A stretch of DNA of 64,000 nucleotides from JAOPZW01 sp036379935 (GCA_036379935.1 DASVFT010000168.1:11105-75104), one strand, 5' to 3'; numbered from the stretch's first letter, positions 8,631 through 18,058 are shown. Notes: generated by a model not told the origin, from the letters alone. Translations and numbers: made by a program.

Positions 8631-9838
8631 TGGCCGAGGCGCCCTTTCCCCACAGCGAGTACGAGGAGCGCTGGCGCCGCGCCCAGGCCGCGGCGATCGA
8701 GCGCGAGCTCGACGGGCTGCTCGTGTGGTCGAAGGGCGGGGGGCCGGTGGACACCTGCGCGGACGTCCTCTACCTGGCCAACCACGTTTCGCCCTTTCCG
8801 CTGATCGCCGACATCCCCGGCCACTGGATCGGGCGTGCGCACGCCGCCGTGGTGCTGCCCAGCGAGGGCGAGCCGACCCTGGTCGTGGACCTGCCCGATT
8901 GGCGCCGCGACCTCGTGCCGGTCGAAGACGTGCGCTTCTCGCTCGACGTCCCGGGGGAGGTCGCGGCGGTGCTGGCGGAGCGCGGCCTCGCCGACGGCCG
9001 GCTCGGGCTCGTCGGCGGCAACGCGATGCTGGTGTCGCCGTACCGCCACCTGCTCAGCTCGGCGCCCGCCGCCGAGCTGGTCGAGGCCGACGATCTCGTC
9101 GAGGCGCTGCGCGCGGACAAGAGCCCGCGCGAGCTCGACCTCCTCCGCGCCGCGGCCGACGCCGGCAACGCGGTCGTGACGGCGATGATGGAGACGGCGC
9201 TGAAGCCGGGTTCGACCGAGGCCGAGGCGATCGCGGCCGGCTACGCGGTGGCCGTGGCGCGGGGCGTCGCCACCTACGACGCCGCCGTCGCCTCAGGGCC
9301 CAACAGCGACTTCTACTCCTACGGACGACTACCCTCGTGGACGACGCGCACGCTCGAGCAGGGCGACTTCTTCCATGTCGACACCTATGGTGCGCTCGAC
9401 GGCTACCTCTACGACTTCGCGCGCTGCTGCGTCGTCGGCGGACGGCCCAGCGCCGACCAGCGGGAGGTGCTCGAGGCCGTGATCGACGCCGTCCATGCCG
9501 GCACCGCGCGGATCCGTCCGGGGGTGCGGGCCCGCGAGCTCTACGAGGCGGTGCACGGCGTGCTCGTGCGGCGCGGGATGACCGGGACGGCGGAGAACGG
9601 CGAGCTCGTCTCGGCCCTGGACGTGAGCTTCCCCGCCCACGGTCACTCGTTCGGGCTCGGATGGGAGCGGCCATGGCTCGTGCCCGACGAGGACACCGAG
9701 GTGCGGGCCGGGATGTGCTTCGGCATCGAAGCGATGGCCGGCCGGGCGGGGGTGGGCTCGGCCAAGTTCGAGCAGGACGTGATCGTGACCGCCGACGGGG
9801 CGGAGCTCCTCACGACGATCCCCACGCATTACTGGTAG
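8630..9838 (+). CDS. M24 family metallopeptidase, copy 2
   Basis: A 402-aa paralogue of the preceding gene; shared blocks include LLVWSKGGGPVD, ADVLYLANH, GHWIGRAHAA and DWRRDLV. The metal ligands Asp251, Asp262, His339, Glu367 and Glu381 are all kept. The N-terminal halves are more alike than is usual for unrelated M24 members, suggesting a local gene duplication. The start ATG overlaps the previous TGA (TGATG), implying translational coupling and a fixed ratio of the two proteins, perhaps a heterodimer. Substrate unknown; a proline-containing or N-substituted dipeptide is the family expectation. Confidence 0.82.
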   Translation: MAEAPFPHSEYEERWRRAQAAAIERELDGLLVWSKGGGPVDTCADVLYLANHVSPFPLIADIPGHWIGRAHAAVVLPSEGEPTLVVDLPDWRRDLVPVEDVRFSLDVPGEVAAVLAERGLADGRLGLVGGNAMLVSPYRHLLSSAPAAELVEADDLVEALRADKSPRELDLLRAAADAGNAVVTAMMETALKPGSTEAEAIAAGYAVAVARGVATYDAAVASGPNSDFYSYGRLPSWTTRTLEQGDFFHVDTYGALDGYLYDFARCCVVGGRPSADQREVLEAVIDAVHAGTARIRPGVRARELYEAVHGVLVRRGMTGTAENGELVSALDVSFPAHGHSFGLGWERPWLVPDEDTEVRAGMCFGIEAMAGRAGVGSAKFEQDVIVTADGAELLTTIPTHYW

Positions 9839-9860
9839 GTACGAGCGACAGGAGATGGAG

Positions 9861-11453
9861 ATGGTCGAGGGCGAGCTTCATCATCGGCAGACATCGGGCC
9901 TCGTCCGCGAGGGCAAGCCGTCGGACGCGATCTTCTTCAACTTCTTCGGCGGCACGCTGGGGCCGGTGATCGGCTGGACGCTGCTGTTCGGGATCGCGTT
10001 CTATCCCGGCTCGAACGTCCTGCTGAGCGTGGCGCTGGCCTTCCTGTTCTGCCTGGGCCTGAACGTCACCTACGCCTACTTCTCGGCGATCATGCCGCGC
10101 TCGGGCGGCGACTACGTCTTCATCAGCCGCACGTTCCACCCGTGGCTGGGGTTCGCCGCCAACGCCAGCTTCATGTTCTGGCTGACGTTCTACATCGGCA
10201 CCGCCGGCGCCCTCATCGGTCAGCTCGGGCTCTCCACGGTCTTCCGCGAGCTCGGGCAGTGGACCGGGCACGCGAACTGGGCGACGTGGGGCGACTGGTT
10301 CTACACCGACTGGGGTCGCTTCCTCTCCGGGCTGGCGGTCATCGCCATCGTCGGCCCGCTGATCATCGTCAGTCGCCGCGGCCTGCGCACCTACTTCCGC
10401 TTCCAGAAGTACGTCTTCATGGTCTGCATCCTCACGCTGTTGCTGACCATCGTCGCCACGCTCCTCATGTCCCGGACGGGCTTCATCAGCGCCTTCAACG
10501 ACTACGCGGCTTCGTTCTCCGGCAAGGCGGACACGCACGCCTTCATCCTCGAGAAGGGCGGGCCGCACGGAGGCTTCGACCTCGAGCAGACGCTGCTCGC
10601 GGTCACCTGGCCCTTCTACATGACGTCGTTCCTGCTCATGTCGGCCTACTGGGCCGGCGAGCACCGGACCGGGCTCCGGGCGCACCTGACGGGCATCGTC
10701 GGCGCCTACGTGCTCGCGTTCGTGCTGACCATGGTCTCCGTCGCGGTGAGCCTCCAGGCGTTCGGCGTCGACTTCCTCAACGCGCTCGGGCTGGCCGACC
10801 CGGCCAGCTACGGGATGGGCTTCACCCCGTACTACGTCGAGCTGGTGGGGGCGTGGACAGGACCGGTGCTGGCGATCATCATGGCGATTGGCCTCGGCGC
10901 CTGGCTGCTGCCCTACGTGCCGGCGCTCTCGATCATGGTGACGCGCAGCATGCTGGCCTGGTCCTTCGACGGCGTGATGCCGAAGTGGCTGGGCGACGTC
11001 GATCCCCGGACCAGCAACCCGGTCAACGCGACGCTCGTCACCTACGCCAGCGCGATCTTCCTGCTCGCGCTCTACGCCTTCACGCCGTGGTTCACGGTCG
11101 TGACGGCGCTGCTCGGCTTCGCGGTCACGTTCTTCATCACCTGCGTGGCGGGCATCGTCTTCCCGTACCGCCGGCGCGAGCTGTTCGAGGCCTCCCAGGG
11201 CGGGACGCGCTTCGCCGGCGTCCCGGTCCTGTCCATCGCGGGCGCGGCCGGCGCGCTGGGGATCGCGGCCATCGCCGTGATCCTCGTGCGCGACCCGAGC
11301 TCGGGCACGAACTGGCCGGCCAACAAGGGCCAGATCTACGGCATCGTCGCAGCGTTCGTGGCCGCCGCCCTCATCTACTTCGTCTCGACCGCGCTCCAGC
11401 GGCGCCGCGGCGTGGACATCGGCGTCGCCTACCGCGCGCTGCCGCGGGAGTAG
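9861..11453 (+). CDS. APC-type amino acid permease
   Basis: A 530-aa integral membrane transporter with about twelve hydrophobic spans, beginning with a short cytoplasmic N-terminus and a GGTLGPVIGW first helix. The SAIMPRSGGDYVFISR segment after the second or third span matches the APC family loop (P-R-x-G-G-x-Y). The ATG at 9861 is preferred to one at 9855 because the AGGAG at 9850-9854 is then spaced 6 nt. It sits 22 nt after the second M24 gene and 2 nt before the phosphoesterase gene. It probably imports the amino acid, peptide or amine that the operon enzymes degrade. Confidence 0.85.
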   Translation: MVEGELHHRQTSGLVREGKPSDAIFFNFFGGTLGPVIGWTLLFGIAFYPGSNVLLSVALAFLFCLGLNVTYAYFSAIMPRSGGDYVFISRTFHPWLGFAANASFMFWLTFYIGTAGALIGQLGLSTVFRELGQWTGHANWATWGDWFYTDWGRFLSGLAVIAIVGPLIIVSRRGLRTYFRFQKYVFMVCILTLLLTIVATLLMSRTGFISAFNDYAASFSGKADTHAFILEKGGPHGGFDLEQTLLAVTWPFYMTSFLLMSAYWAGEHRTGLRAHLTGIVGAYVLAFVLTMVSVAVSLQAFGVDFLNALGLADPASYGMGFTPYYVELVGAWTGPVLAIIMAIGLGAWLLPYVPALSIMVTRSMLAWSFDGVMPKWLGDVDPRTSNPVNATLVTYASAIFLLALYAFTPWFTVVTALLGFAVTFFITCVAGIVFPYRRRELFEASQGGTRFAGVPVLSIAGAAGALGIAAIAVILVRDPSSGTNWPANKGQIYGIVAAFVAAALIYFVSTALQRRRGVDIGVAYRALPRE

Positions 11454-11455
11454 GG

Positions 11456-12454
11456 ATGCCGTTCGGCCGGCGCCGATCTCGCGAGAGCGGCAGGCGCCCA
11501 CTCCGGCTGTTCTTCGCCACCGACCTGCACGCCTCGGACATCTGCTTCGGCAAGTTCCTCAGCGCCGCACGGGTGTACGAGGTCGATGCCCTCGTCCTCG
11601 GCGGCGACCTGACCGGCAAGTCGCTCGTCCCCCTCGTGCGCGACGGGTCGGGCTACCGCGAGGGGTTGGGCGACGGCGGGCGCCGGCTGGAGTGCGCGAG
11701 CGAGCTGCGCGACTACGAAGCGCAGGTGGCCGATCTGGGCTCCTACCCGGTGCGGGTCGAGCGCGACGAGGCCGAGGCGCTGGCCCGCGATCACAACGCG
11801 CTGGCCCGCACCCTGCGCCGCGAGGCCGCGGCGCGCGCGACGCAGTGGGCCGCGCTGGCCGAGGAGCGTCTGTCCGCCAGCGGCGTGCGCTGCTACCTGA
11901 CCGGCGGCAACGACGACCCGCCCGAGGTGCTGGCCGCGCTCTCGGAGGCGGCCGGCGAGCGGATCGAGGTCTGCGACGGCCGGTCGGTCGAGATCACCGA
12001 CGACACCGAGCTCGTCAGCGTCGGCTACAGCAACCCGACACCGTGGGACACGCCGCGCGAGGTGCCCGAGCCACGGCTGCGCGAGCTGATCGAGGCGGCC
12101 GTCGAGCAGGCCGACGACCCGCGCCGCGCCCTCTTCAACATCCACCCGCCGCCGCGCGACACCGGGCTCGGCCGCTGCCCCGAGCTCGACACCTCGACCG
12201 ACCCTCCGCGACCGGTGCGGGTCTCGGGTGAGCTCGTCTACACCGACGCCGGCAGCTCGGCCGTGCGCGATAGCCTGCTCGCGCACCAGCCGCTCGTCGG
12301 CCTGCACGGACATATCCACGAGTCGCGCGCCGCGGCCAAGCTCGGCGCCACCGTCGTGCTGAATCCCGGAAGCACCTATCGCGAGGGAATCCTGCGGGGC
12401 GTGCTGGTCACGCTCCACGGCACGCGCGTCTCCTATCAGTTCACCTCCGGATGA
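11456..12454 (+). CDS. Calcineurin-like metallophosphoesterase
   Basis: A 332-aa phosphoesterase with the expected metal motifs in order: FATDLHAS (Asp23, His25), LVLGGDLTG (about 47-55), TGGNDDP, NIHPPPRDTG and HGHIHES, followed by NPGST. The insert between the second and third motifs is long and helical (DEAEALARDHNALARTLR region). No signal peptide. The start follows the permease stop by 2 nt behind a GGGAG site; the end overlaps the M20 gene by ATGA. A phosphoesterase is unexpected in a peptide or amine catabolic operon, and its substrate is unknown. Confidence 0.82.
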   Translation: MPFGRRRSRESGRRPLRLFFATDLHASDICFGKFLSAARVYEVDALVLGGDLTGKSLVPLVRDGSGYREGLGDGGRRLECASELRDYEAQVADLGSYPVRVERDEAEALARDHNALARTLRREAAARATQWAALAEERLSASGVRCYLTGGNDDPPEVLAALSEAAGERIEVCDGRSVEITDDTELVSVGYSNPTPWDTPREVPEPRLRELIEAAVEQADDPRRALFNIHPPPRDTGLGRCPELDTSTDPPRPVRVSGELVYTDAGSSAVRDSLLAHQPLVGLHGHIHESRAAAKLGATVVLNPGSTYREGILRGVLVTLHGTRVSYQFTSG

Positions 12455-13776
12455 GCGCGCAGGCCGCGTCGGCCGAGGCGCTGTGCCAAGCCGTCGCGGG
12501 GCGCCGCGACGAGCTCGCGGCGCTCGCCGCCCAGCTCGTCGCGCTCGACACGACGGCGCGGATGCCGGGCGATCCACCGCGCCGCGAGGCGGACTTCCAG
12601 GCGCTGCTGGCCGAGCGCCTGCGCCGCGCCGGGGCGAGCGTCGACGTCTGGGAGCCCGCGCCGGGCGACGTCGCGCCGTGGGCGCGGCAGATCGGCACCG
12701 ACAGGCTGTCCTTCGACGGGCGTCCGCAGCTGCTGGCCCGCTGGCGCGGCGAAGAGGGCGGTCGCAGCCTCATCCTCAACGGCCACATCGACGCGGTGTC
12801 GGCCGAGCCCCGGGAGCGGTGGTCGGTCGACCCGTTCGCCGGTGAGATCGTCGACGGCAGGCTCGTCGGGCGCGGGGCCGTCGACATGAAGGGCGGGATC
12901 GCGGCAATGGTGATCGCTGCCGAGACGGTGGTCGCCGAGGTGGGTCGCCTGCCCGGCGACCTGCTCGTCAACACGGTGACCGACGAGGAGTCGTCGGGCG
13001 CGGGCGCGCTGGCCTGCATCGCGGCCGGCGTGTCGGCCGACGCGGTCATCGTGCCCGAGCCCACCGGCTTCGACGTCTGGGTCGCCTGCCGCGGCTCGCT
13101 CACCCCGACCTTCCATGTCAGCGGACGGTCCGCGCATGCGGAGCTGCCACAGCCGCCGTGGGAGGATGGCGGTGCCGTGAACGCGATCGAGAAGCTGGGG
13201 GTGGTGCTCGACGCAGTGCAGCGCTTGCGCGACGAATGGCGCGAGCGCGATGACCAGCGGCATGCGTACCTCGCGCCAGGCACGATCGTGCCGGTGCTGG
13301 TCAAGGGCGGCGAGTGGTTCGTCAGCTACCCCGCGCAGGCGGAGCTGACCTGCGAGCTCATGTACCTGCCCACCGCGGTGGACGAGCACGGCGAGGGCCG
13401 GCGCGTCGAGCGCGAGGTGACGGAATGGATCGAGCAGGCCGTCGAGCGAGCGGACGACGAGTGGCTGCGGCGTCATCCCCCGACCATCGACTGGGGCTCG
13501 GACATCCCGCCGGCCGAGATCGACCCCGAGCACCCGCTGGCGCGCGCGATGACCGCGGCGGCGCTCCAGGCCGGCCTTCCGAGCCGGGTCGGCGGCTTCG
13601 ACTCGTGGTACGACGGCGCCTCGTTCATCCGCGCCAAGGGCGTTCCCGCGGTCGCCTTCGGCCCGCCCGAGACGGCAAGCGCGCACGCCATCGACGAGAG
13701 CGTGGCGATCGACGACCTCGTGCGCTGCGCTCAGGCCCTTGCGCTGGCCGCCGCCAGGTGGTGCAGACCGGCGTGA
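12451..13776 (+). CDS. M20 family metallopeptidase/deacylase (ArgE/DapE type)
   Basis: A 441-aa zinc hydrolase. Visible motifs are NGHIDAV (His112, Asp114), GRGAVDMKGG (bridging Asp145), TDEESSGAG (Glu179/Glu180) and VPEPTG (Glu203), with the last His in ASAHAIDE near the C-terminus. The family removes acyl groups from amino acids or cuts dipeptides. The ATG overlaps the phosphoesterase stop (ATGA), and its own stop overlaps the Lrp start (GTGA). With two M24 enzymes and a permease in the same operon, a role in hydrolysing an imported N-acyl amino acid or dipeptide is plausible. Confidence 0.85.
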   Translation: MSAQAASAEALCQAVAGRRDELAALAAQLVALDTTARMPGDPPRREADFQALLAERLRRAGASVDVWEPAPGDVAPWARQIGTDRLSFDGRPQLLARWRGEEGGRSLILNGHIDAVSAEPRERWSVDPFAGEIVDGRLVGRGAVDMKGGIAAMVIAAETVVAEVGRLPGDLLVNTVTDEESSGAGALACIAAGVSADAVIVPEPTGFDVWVACRGSLTPTFHVSGRSAHAELPQPPWEDGGAVNAIEKLGVVLDAVQRLRDEWRERDDQRHAYLAPGTIVPVLVKGGEWFVSYPAQAELTCELMYLPTAVDEHGEGRRVEREVTEWIEQAVERADDEWLRRHPPTIDWGSDIPPAEIDPEHPLARAMTAAALQAGLPSRVGGFDSWYDGASFIRAKGVPAVAFGPPETASAHAIDESVAIDDLVRCAQALALAAARWCRPA

Positions 13777-14780
13777 AGCACGACGCCGACGTGTCGGTGC
13801 GCGAGCTCTCGCCGGGCGAGCGCAAGGCCGTGGCTCTGCTGCAGGACGATGGTCGCACCAGCTTTGCCCACATGAGCAAGGTCCTGGAGGTTCCGGAGCC
13901 GACGCTGCGTCGCATGGTCCGCCGGCTGATCGGCGAACGCGTCATCGCGATCACGGCCGTCGCCAACCCGCGCCTGCTCGGACTCAACGCGATGGCGTGG
14001 ATGGCGGTGCGCGCCGACTGGTCACAGACCCAGGGCCTGCCCGCCCGGATGCTCGAGATCAGCGGCGTGGACTACGTGGCGACCACCACCGGCAGCTTCC
14101 AGCTCTTCGCGGAGATCGGCGCGCGCGACACCATCGACCTGATGCAGCGGATCGAGCTCATGCGCGCGCTGCCCGGCGTGCGCTCCACCGAGACGTTCGT
14201 CTACCTCGACCTCTTCCACCAGGAGTTCCGCTGGGTGGGGCCGGGACTGAGCACGCCGGCGGCACGGCGCGGCGTCGGTGGCACCCGGCCCGTGGGCGAG
14301 CTGGAGCAGAAGCTCATCCTCGAGCTGCGCCGCGACGGGCGCAAGTCGTTTCGCAAGATCGCCCAGGACCTGTCGGTCTCCGAGCGTCAGGTGCGGCGGG
14401 CCTACGCCGGCCTGACCGATTCCGGCGCGGCGCGCGTGATCGCCGTCCTCAACCCCGCGCGGATGGGGCTCAAGTCGATGGCCCTGCTCGGCATGCGGGT
14501 GAGCCCATCGGTGTCGGTGCAGCGACTCGCCGCGGCGCTGGCGGACGAGCCGCGCGTCGACTACCTGGTCATCTGCACGGGGCGCTTCGACGTGCTCGCC
14601 GAAGTGGCCTGCACCGGCCCCGAGGAGCTGGCGAGCGTGGTCGAGGATCGGCTCGGCGCGATCGACGGCGTCCAGGACATCGAGGTCTTCTCCTACCTGC
14701 GCCTGCAGTACCGCGACGAGAGCGTGTGGAGCGCCGGCCGGGTGTCGGCCCTCGAACGCGACGGTGGCAGCGTCGCGTGA
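13773..14780 (+). CDS. Lrp/AsnC family regulator with two fused copies
   Basis: A 335-aa protein made of two AsnC-type halves. Each half has a winged HTH (RKAVALLQDDGRTSFAHMSK and EQKLILELRRDGRKSFRKIA regions) followed by a RAM/AsnC ligand-binding domain (VDYVATTTGSFQLFAEIGA and VDYLVICTGRFDVLAEVA regions). Ordinary Lrp proteins are about 150 aa, so this is a double-length form, seen elsewhere in actinobacteria. The GTG start at 13773 is chosen because it overlaps the M20 stop as GTGA; GTGs at 13758 and 13761 are alternatives behind the same weak AGGTGG. It probably controls its own operon in response to an amino acid-like ligand. Confidence 0.85.
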   Translation: MKHDADVSVRELSPGERKAVALLQDDGRTSFAHMSKVLEVPEPTLRRMVRRLIGERVIAITAVANPRLLGLNAMAWMAVRADWSQTQGLPARMLEISGVDYVATTTGSFQLFAEIGARDTIDLMQRIELMRALPGVRSTETFVYLDLFHQEFRWVGPGLSTPAARRGVGGTRPVGELEQKLILELRRDGRKSFRKIAQDLSVSERQVRRAYAGLTDSGAARVIAVLNPARMGLKSMALLGMRVSPSVSVQRLAAALADEPRVDYLVICTGRFDVLAEVACTGPEELASVVEDRLGAIDGVQDIEVFSYLRLQYRDESVWSAGRVSALERDGGSVA

Positions 14781-16162
14781 GGAGCCTGTGGCTGCGCGAG
14801 GCGCTGGGCGGCGAGCCCGAGCGGCAACCGCTCGAGGGCGACCGGCGCCTGGACGTGTGCATCGTCGGCGGCGGCTTCACCGGGCTGTGGACGGCGCTGC
14901 GGCTCAAGGAGCTCGAGCCCGCCCTCGACGTGGGGATCGTGGAGGCCGATGTCTGCGGTGGCGGCGCCAGCGGGCGCAACGGCGGCTTCGTGCTCAGCTG
15001 GTGGGCCAAGTTCGCGACGCTTCAGAAGCTCTGCGGGGTCGAGGAGGCGCTGCGGCTGGCGCGCGCTTCGGCCAGCGCGGTCGACGAGATCGGCGCGGTG
15101 TGCGAGCGCGAGGGCATCGACGCGCACTACCGCCGTGACGGCTGGCTGTGGACGGCCACGAGCGCGGCGCAGATGGGGGCGTGGGAGTCGACCGTGACCG
15201 CCGTGCGCCGCCACGGCGAGGAGCCGTTCGTCGCGCTGGAGCCGGGCGAGGCCGCGGAGCGGGCGGGGGCGGCGACGCACCTTGGCGGCGTGTTCGAGCC
15301 GACCGCGGCCAGCGTCCAGCCCGCCCTGCTGGCCCGCGGGCTGCGCCGCGCCGCACTGGATCGCGGCGTGCAGATCTTCGAGGGCACGCCGATGCTCGGA
15401 CTGACGCGCTCGGCGCCGCCGCGGGTGCGAACGCCCGGTGGCACGATCACCGCCGACCGCGTGGTGCTCGCCCTCAACGCGTGGGCGGCCCGGCTGCGCG
15501 AGCTGCGCCGCCGGCTCGTGGTCATTGCCAGCGACATGGTCGCCACCGCGCCGGCGCCCGAGCGCATCGCCGAGCTCGGCTGGGGCGGGCTGTGCATCTC
15601 GGACTCGCGGATGCTCGTCAACTACTTCCGCGCCACGCGCGACGGGCGGGTGGCGTGGGGGAAGGCCGGCGGCACGCTGGCCTTCGCCGGGCGCGTGGGG
15701 CGGTCCTTCCAGGGGACCTCGCCGCGGGCGGCCGCCGTCGCCGCGAGCATGCGCCGCCTCTACCCCCAGCTCGCCGACGTGGAGGTGGACGCGAGCTGGA
15801 CCGGCCCCATCGACCGCTCCACCTCGGGCCTGCCCTTCTTCGCCCGGCTCGGCGAGCGGCCCGACCTGCTGGTCGGCGCCGGGTACTCGGGCAACGGCGT
15901 GGGCCCGAGCCTGCTCGGCGGCCGGATCCTGGCTTCGCTCACGCTCGGGCTGGACGACGAATGGGCGTCCTCGGGCCTCGTCGGCCTGCCGGCCGGCGGC
16001 TTCCCTCCCGAGCCCGCCCGCTACGTCGGCGGCCTCGCCGTGCGCGCCGCGGTGGAGCGCAAGGAGGCCGCCGAGGACGCGGGCCGCGCGCCGGCCCGCC
16101 GCGACCGCGCGCTCGCCGGCCTCGCCCCGGCCGGCCTGGTGCCGACCAACGCCGACGCCTAG
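14777..16162 (+). CDS. DAO-type FAD amine oxidoreductase (PuuB-like)
   Basis: A 461-aa flavoprotein of the glycine oxidase/D-amino acid oxidase fold, closest in layout to gamma-glutamylputrescine oxidase: N-terminal LWLREAL stretch, FAD motif VGGGFTG (30-36), GGGASGRNGGF (about 56-66) and C-terminal GAGYSGNGVGPSLLGGRIL. The C-terminal 50 residues are an Ala/Arg-rich tail outside the fold. The GTG overlaps the regulator stop as GTGA, so it is the last gene of the operon. It likely oxidises an amine or amino acid released by the upstream hydrolases; the substrate is not determinable here. Confidence 0.82.
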   Translation: MRSLWLREALGGEPERQPLEGDRRLDVCIVGGGFTGLWTALRLKELEPALDVGIVEADVCGGGASGRNGGFVLSWWAKFATLQKLCGVEEALRLARASASAVDEIGAVCEREGIDAHYRRDGWLWTATSAAQMGAWESTVTAVRRHGEEPFVALEPGEAAERAGAATHLGGVFEPTAASVQPALLARGLRRAALDRGVQIFEGTPMLGLTRSAPPRVRTPGGTITADRVVLALNAWAARLRELRRRLVVIASDMVATAPAPERIAELGWGGLCISDSRMLVNYFRATRDGRVAWGKAGGTLAFAGRVGRSFQGTSPRAAAVAASMRRLYPQLADVEVDASWTGPIDRSTSGLPFFARLGERPDLLVGAGYSGNGVGPSLLGGRILASLTLGLDDEWASSGLVGLPAGGFPPEPARYVGGLAVRAAVERKEAAEDAGRAPARRDRALAGLAPAGLVPTNADA

Positions 16163-16189
16163 CCGTGTACCGACTCGGCTGGTGTGCGC

Positions 16190-17860
16190 CTAGTGCAGCG
16201 CGATCGTGGTACTGACCGCCAGCGCTGGGCGGTGTGGGGCCAGGACGCGAGCTGAGATCCTCACCCGCACCGGCCTGCTGCTGCGAAGCAGACGCACGCC
16301 CGCGACGGTGGCATGCAGACGCAGGTGCGCGCGCCCGCGGCGGGCGCGCGCGCTGCCTCGAGCGAGCGTCACGTGGGGCGCCCGCGCGCGCGTCAGCGTC
16401 ACGGTCAAGCGGTCGCCCGCGGGAAGGAGGACCTGCACCGTCAAGCGGCTGTGGCGCAAGGCACGCCGGCCTCGCCGGGTCGCGAGGCTGCGCCGCAGGG
16501 ACGAGAGTGCGGCGCGGAGGCGCGCCCGGAGCGAGGCCCTATCCGTCGCGGCCGTGGCCGGCGCTGCGCCGAGCGTGTCCGGATCGGCGGGTGCGCCGCC
16601 GGGCCCGTCGCCGAGAAGCCGCAGCGCGGCGAGGTACAGATGGCCGTGGCTGTCGCCGGCGTCGCCGATCGCGACGATCCGGCCGTCCGGCTGGAGCACG
16701 AGCGCTCCGATGTCGGCGAAGTCGAACGGGCCCAGCGACGTGAAGACGAAGCCGCCGCCGAAACTCGCGTCGAGGGAGCCGCCGGGCAGGTAGCGGGCGA
16801 TCGCGAACCGCCGGTTGCTCGCTTCGACCTGCTCGCCGCCGCCGAGGACGATCTTGCCGTTGGCCTGGAGGGCCGCGGGGCCGCAGGTCAACGGTCCCGA
16901 TGCTCCGGTGCGGACCACGCCGCCGCTCCCGAACGTCGGATCGGGGCGTCCCGACGCGTCAAGCCGCAGGAGCTCGAATTGATACTCCCACTGCCCGGTG
17001 AGGACGACCTTGCCATCGGGCTGCGGGAGGACGTGCATGAAGCCACGCGAGGTGTCCATCGGAATCGCGGTAGCGGCGACGCCGCCGTCGCCGAACGAGG
17101 CGTCCGGCCTGCCGTCAGCGAGATAGCGGGCAGCCGTGAAGGTCGGATTGCCCGCCGCATCGCGGCCGGACCCGCCAAGCAGGAGCGTCCCGCGTGGTCC
17201 ACGCGCCATCGTGTCGCAGAGTCCGGCGGGGCCGCGAACGAGCCCGCCGGAGCCGAAGCTCGGATCGAGACGGCCGTTGGAGTCGAAGCGCGCGAGCGCG
17301 AGCGCGCCGCGGCCCTGGGTGTCGTTACCGGCACCGCATGCGACGATCCGCCCGCCGGGCGCGGGCGCCAGCGCCGCGACGATCGAGTCGCGCTCGTCGG
17401 CGCTGAGCGACATCACCACCACGCCGCCGGACCCGAAGCCGGGGTCGGGCCTGCCATCCGCGAGGAACCGGGCCAGCGCGAAGTGCGCCCAGGGATCGTT
17501 GTCCCATACAGGGTCGATCTCGCCGCCGACGACGATGCCCCCGTCGTCCTGGACGAGGACCGATGTCGAGCGGAAGAACGCCTGCGGAGCCGGAACCGGG
17601 GCGGTCGCGGTGCCGTTGGCTCCGAAGCTGGCGTCGAGCGCTCCGCTGTGTGTCAGCTTCGTGACCGAGAACGCGTCCCCGACCACCACGATCCCCCCGT
17701 CGGGAGTCACCGCGGCGCCCCGAACGGTCTGGTACGCGGCGTCCGTGAGGGCCACCCCGCCCTGTCCGAAGCTTGGGTCCGGATCGTTGGGCGCCGCGGT
17801 CGCGGCGGGCACGACGACCGCCCACGCCCCGACCAGGCCTACGATAAGACGCCGCTTCAC
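16190..17860 (-). CDS. Secreted delta-60 repeat (beta-propeller-like) protein
   Basis: A 556-aa exported protein built of delta-60 repeats: D-P/A-S/G-F-G-x-x-G units recur at least seven times (DPSFGQGGV, DASFGANGT, DPGFGSGGV, DPSFGSGGL, DASFGDGGV, DPTFGSGGV, DASFGGGF), each followed by a strand ending in DGR/DGK. The GTG start at 17860 gives a standard Sec signal (KRRLIV, hydrophobic core, AATAA cleavage site); an ATG 15 codons upstream (17905) is possible but adds a polar lead. The last ~120 residues are very Arg/Ala-rich and may bind the cell surface. Function unknown. It converges with the amine oxidase gene (27 nt between stops). Confidence 0.75.
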   Translation of the reverse strand: MKRRLIVGLVGAWAVVVPAATAAPNDPDPSFGQGGVALTDAAYQTVRGAAVTPDGGIVVVGDAFSVTKLTHSGALDASFGANGTATAPVPAPQAFFRSTSVLVQDDGGIVVGGEIDPVWDNDPWAHFALARFLADGRPDPGFGSGGVVVMSLSADERDSIVAALAPAPGGRIVACGAGNDTQGRGALALARFDSNGRLDPSFGSGGLVRGPAGLCDTMARGPRGTLLLGGSGRDAAGNPTFTAARYLADGRPDASFGDGGVAATAIPMDTSRGFMHVLPQPDGKVVLTGQWEYQFELLRLDASGRPDPTFGSGGVVRTGASGPLTCGPAALQANGKIVLGGGEQVEASNRRFAIARYLPGGSLDASFGGGFVFTSLGPFDFADIGALVLQPDGRIVAIGDAGDSHGHLYLAALRLLGDGPGGAPADPDTLGAAPATAATDRASLRARLRAALSSLRRSLATRRGRRALRHSRLTVQVLLPAGDRLTVTLTRARAPHVTLARGSARARRGRAHLRLHATVAGVRLLRSSRPVRVRISARVLAPHRPALAVSTTIALH

Positions 17861-18058
17861 CGCAATGCTCTGGATACCCGACGAAGGCGCCGGGCAGCCA
17901 TACACGGGCGCAGTCTCTTGCAGGCCCGTCTATGGCCGCACGGTGAATTTGCATGGTCATCCTGGGCGCGGAACCTGGCTTCGGTGTAGGTTTGGCCCGG
18001 CGCTCCGGAGCTTGGCTCACCGGTGTCCGCCGGCAACCCGCTCGTTGGAGGTTTCGGT

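Noticed and set aside
7392..9838. Creatinase or DddP-type DMSP lyase for the M24 pair
   Set aside because: All five peptidase-type metal ligands are present with the usual Asp-x10-Asp spacing, unlike metal-free creatinase or the Asp arrangement recalled for DddP.
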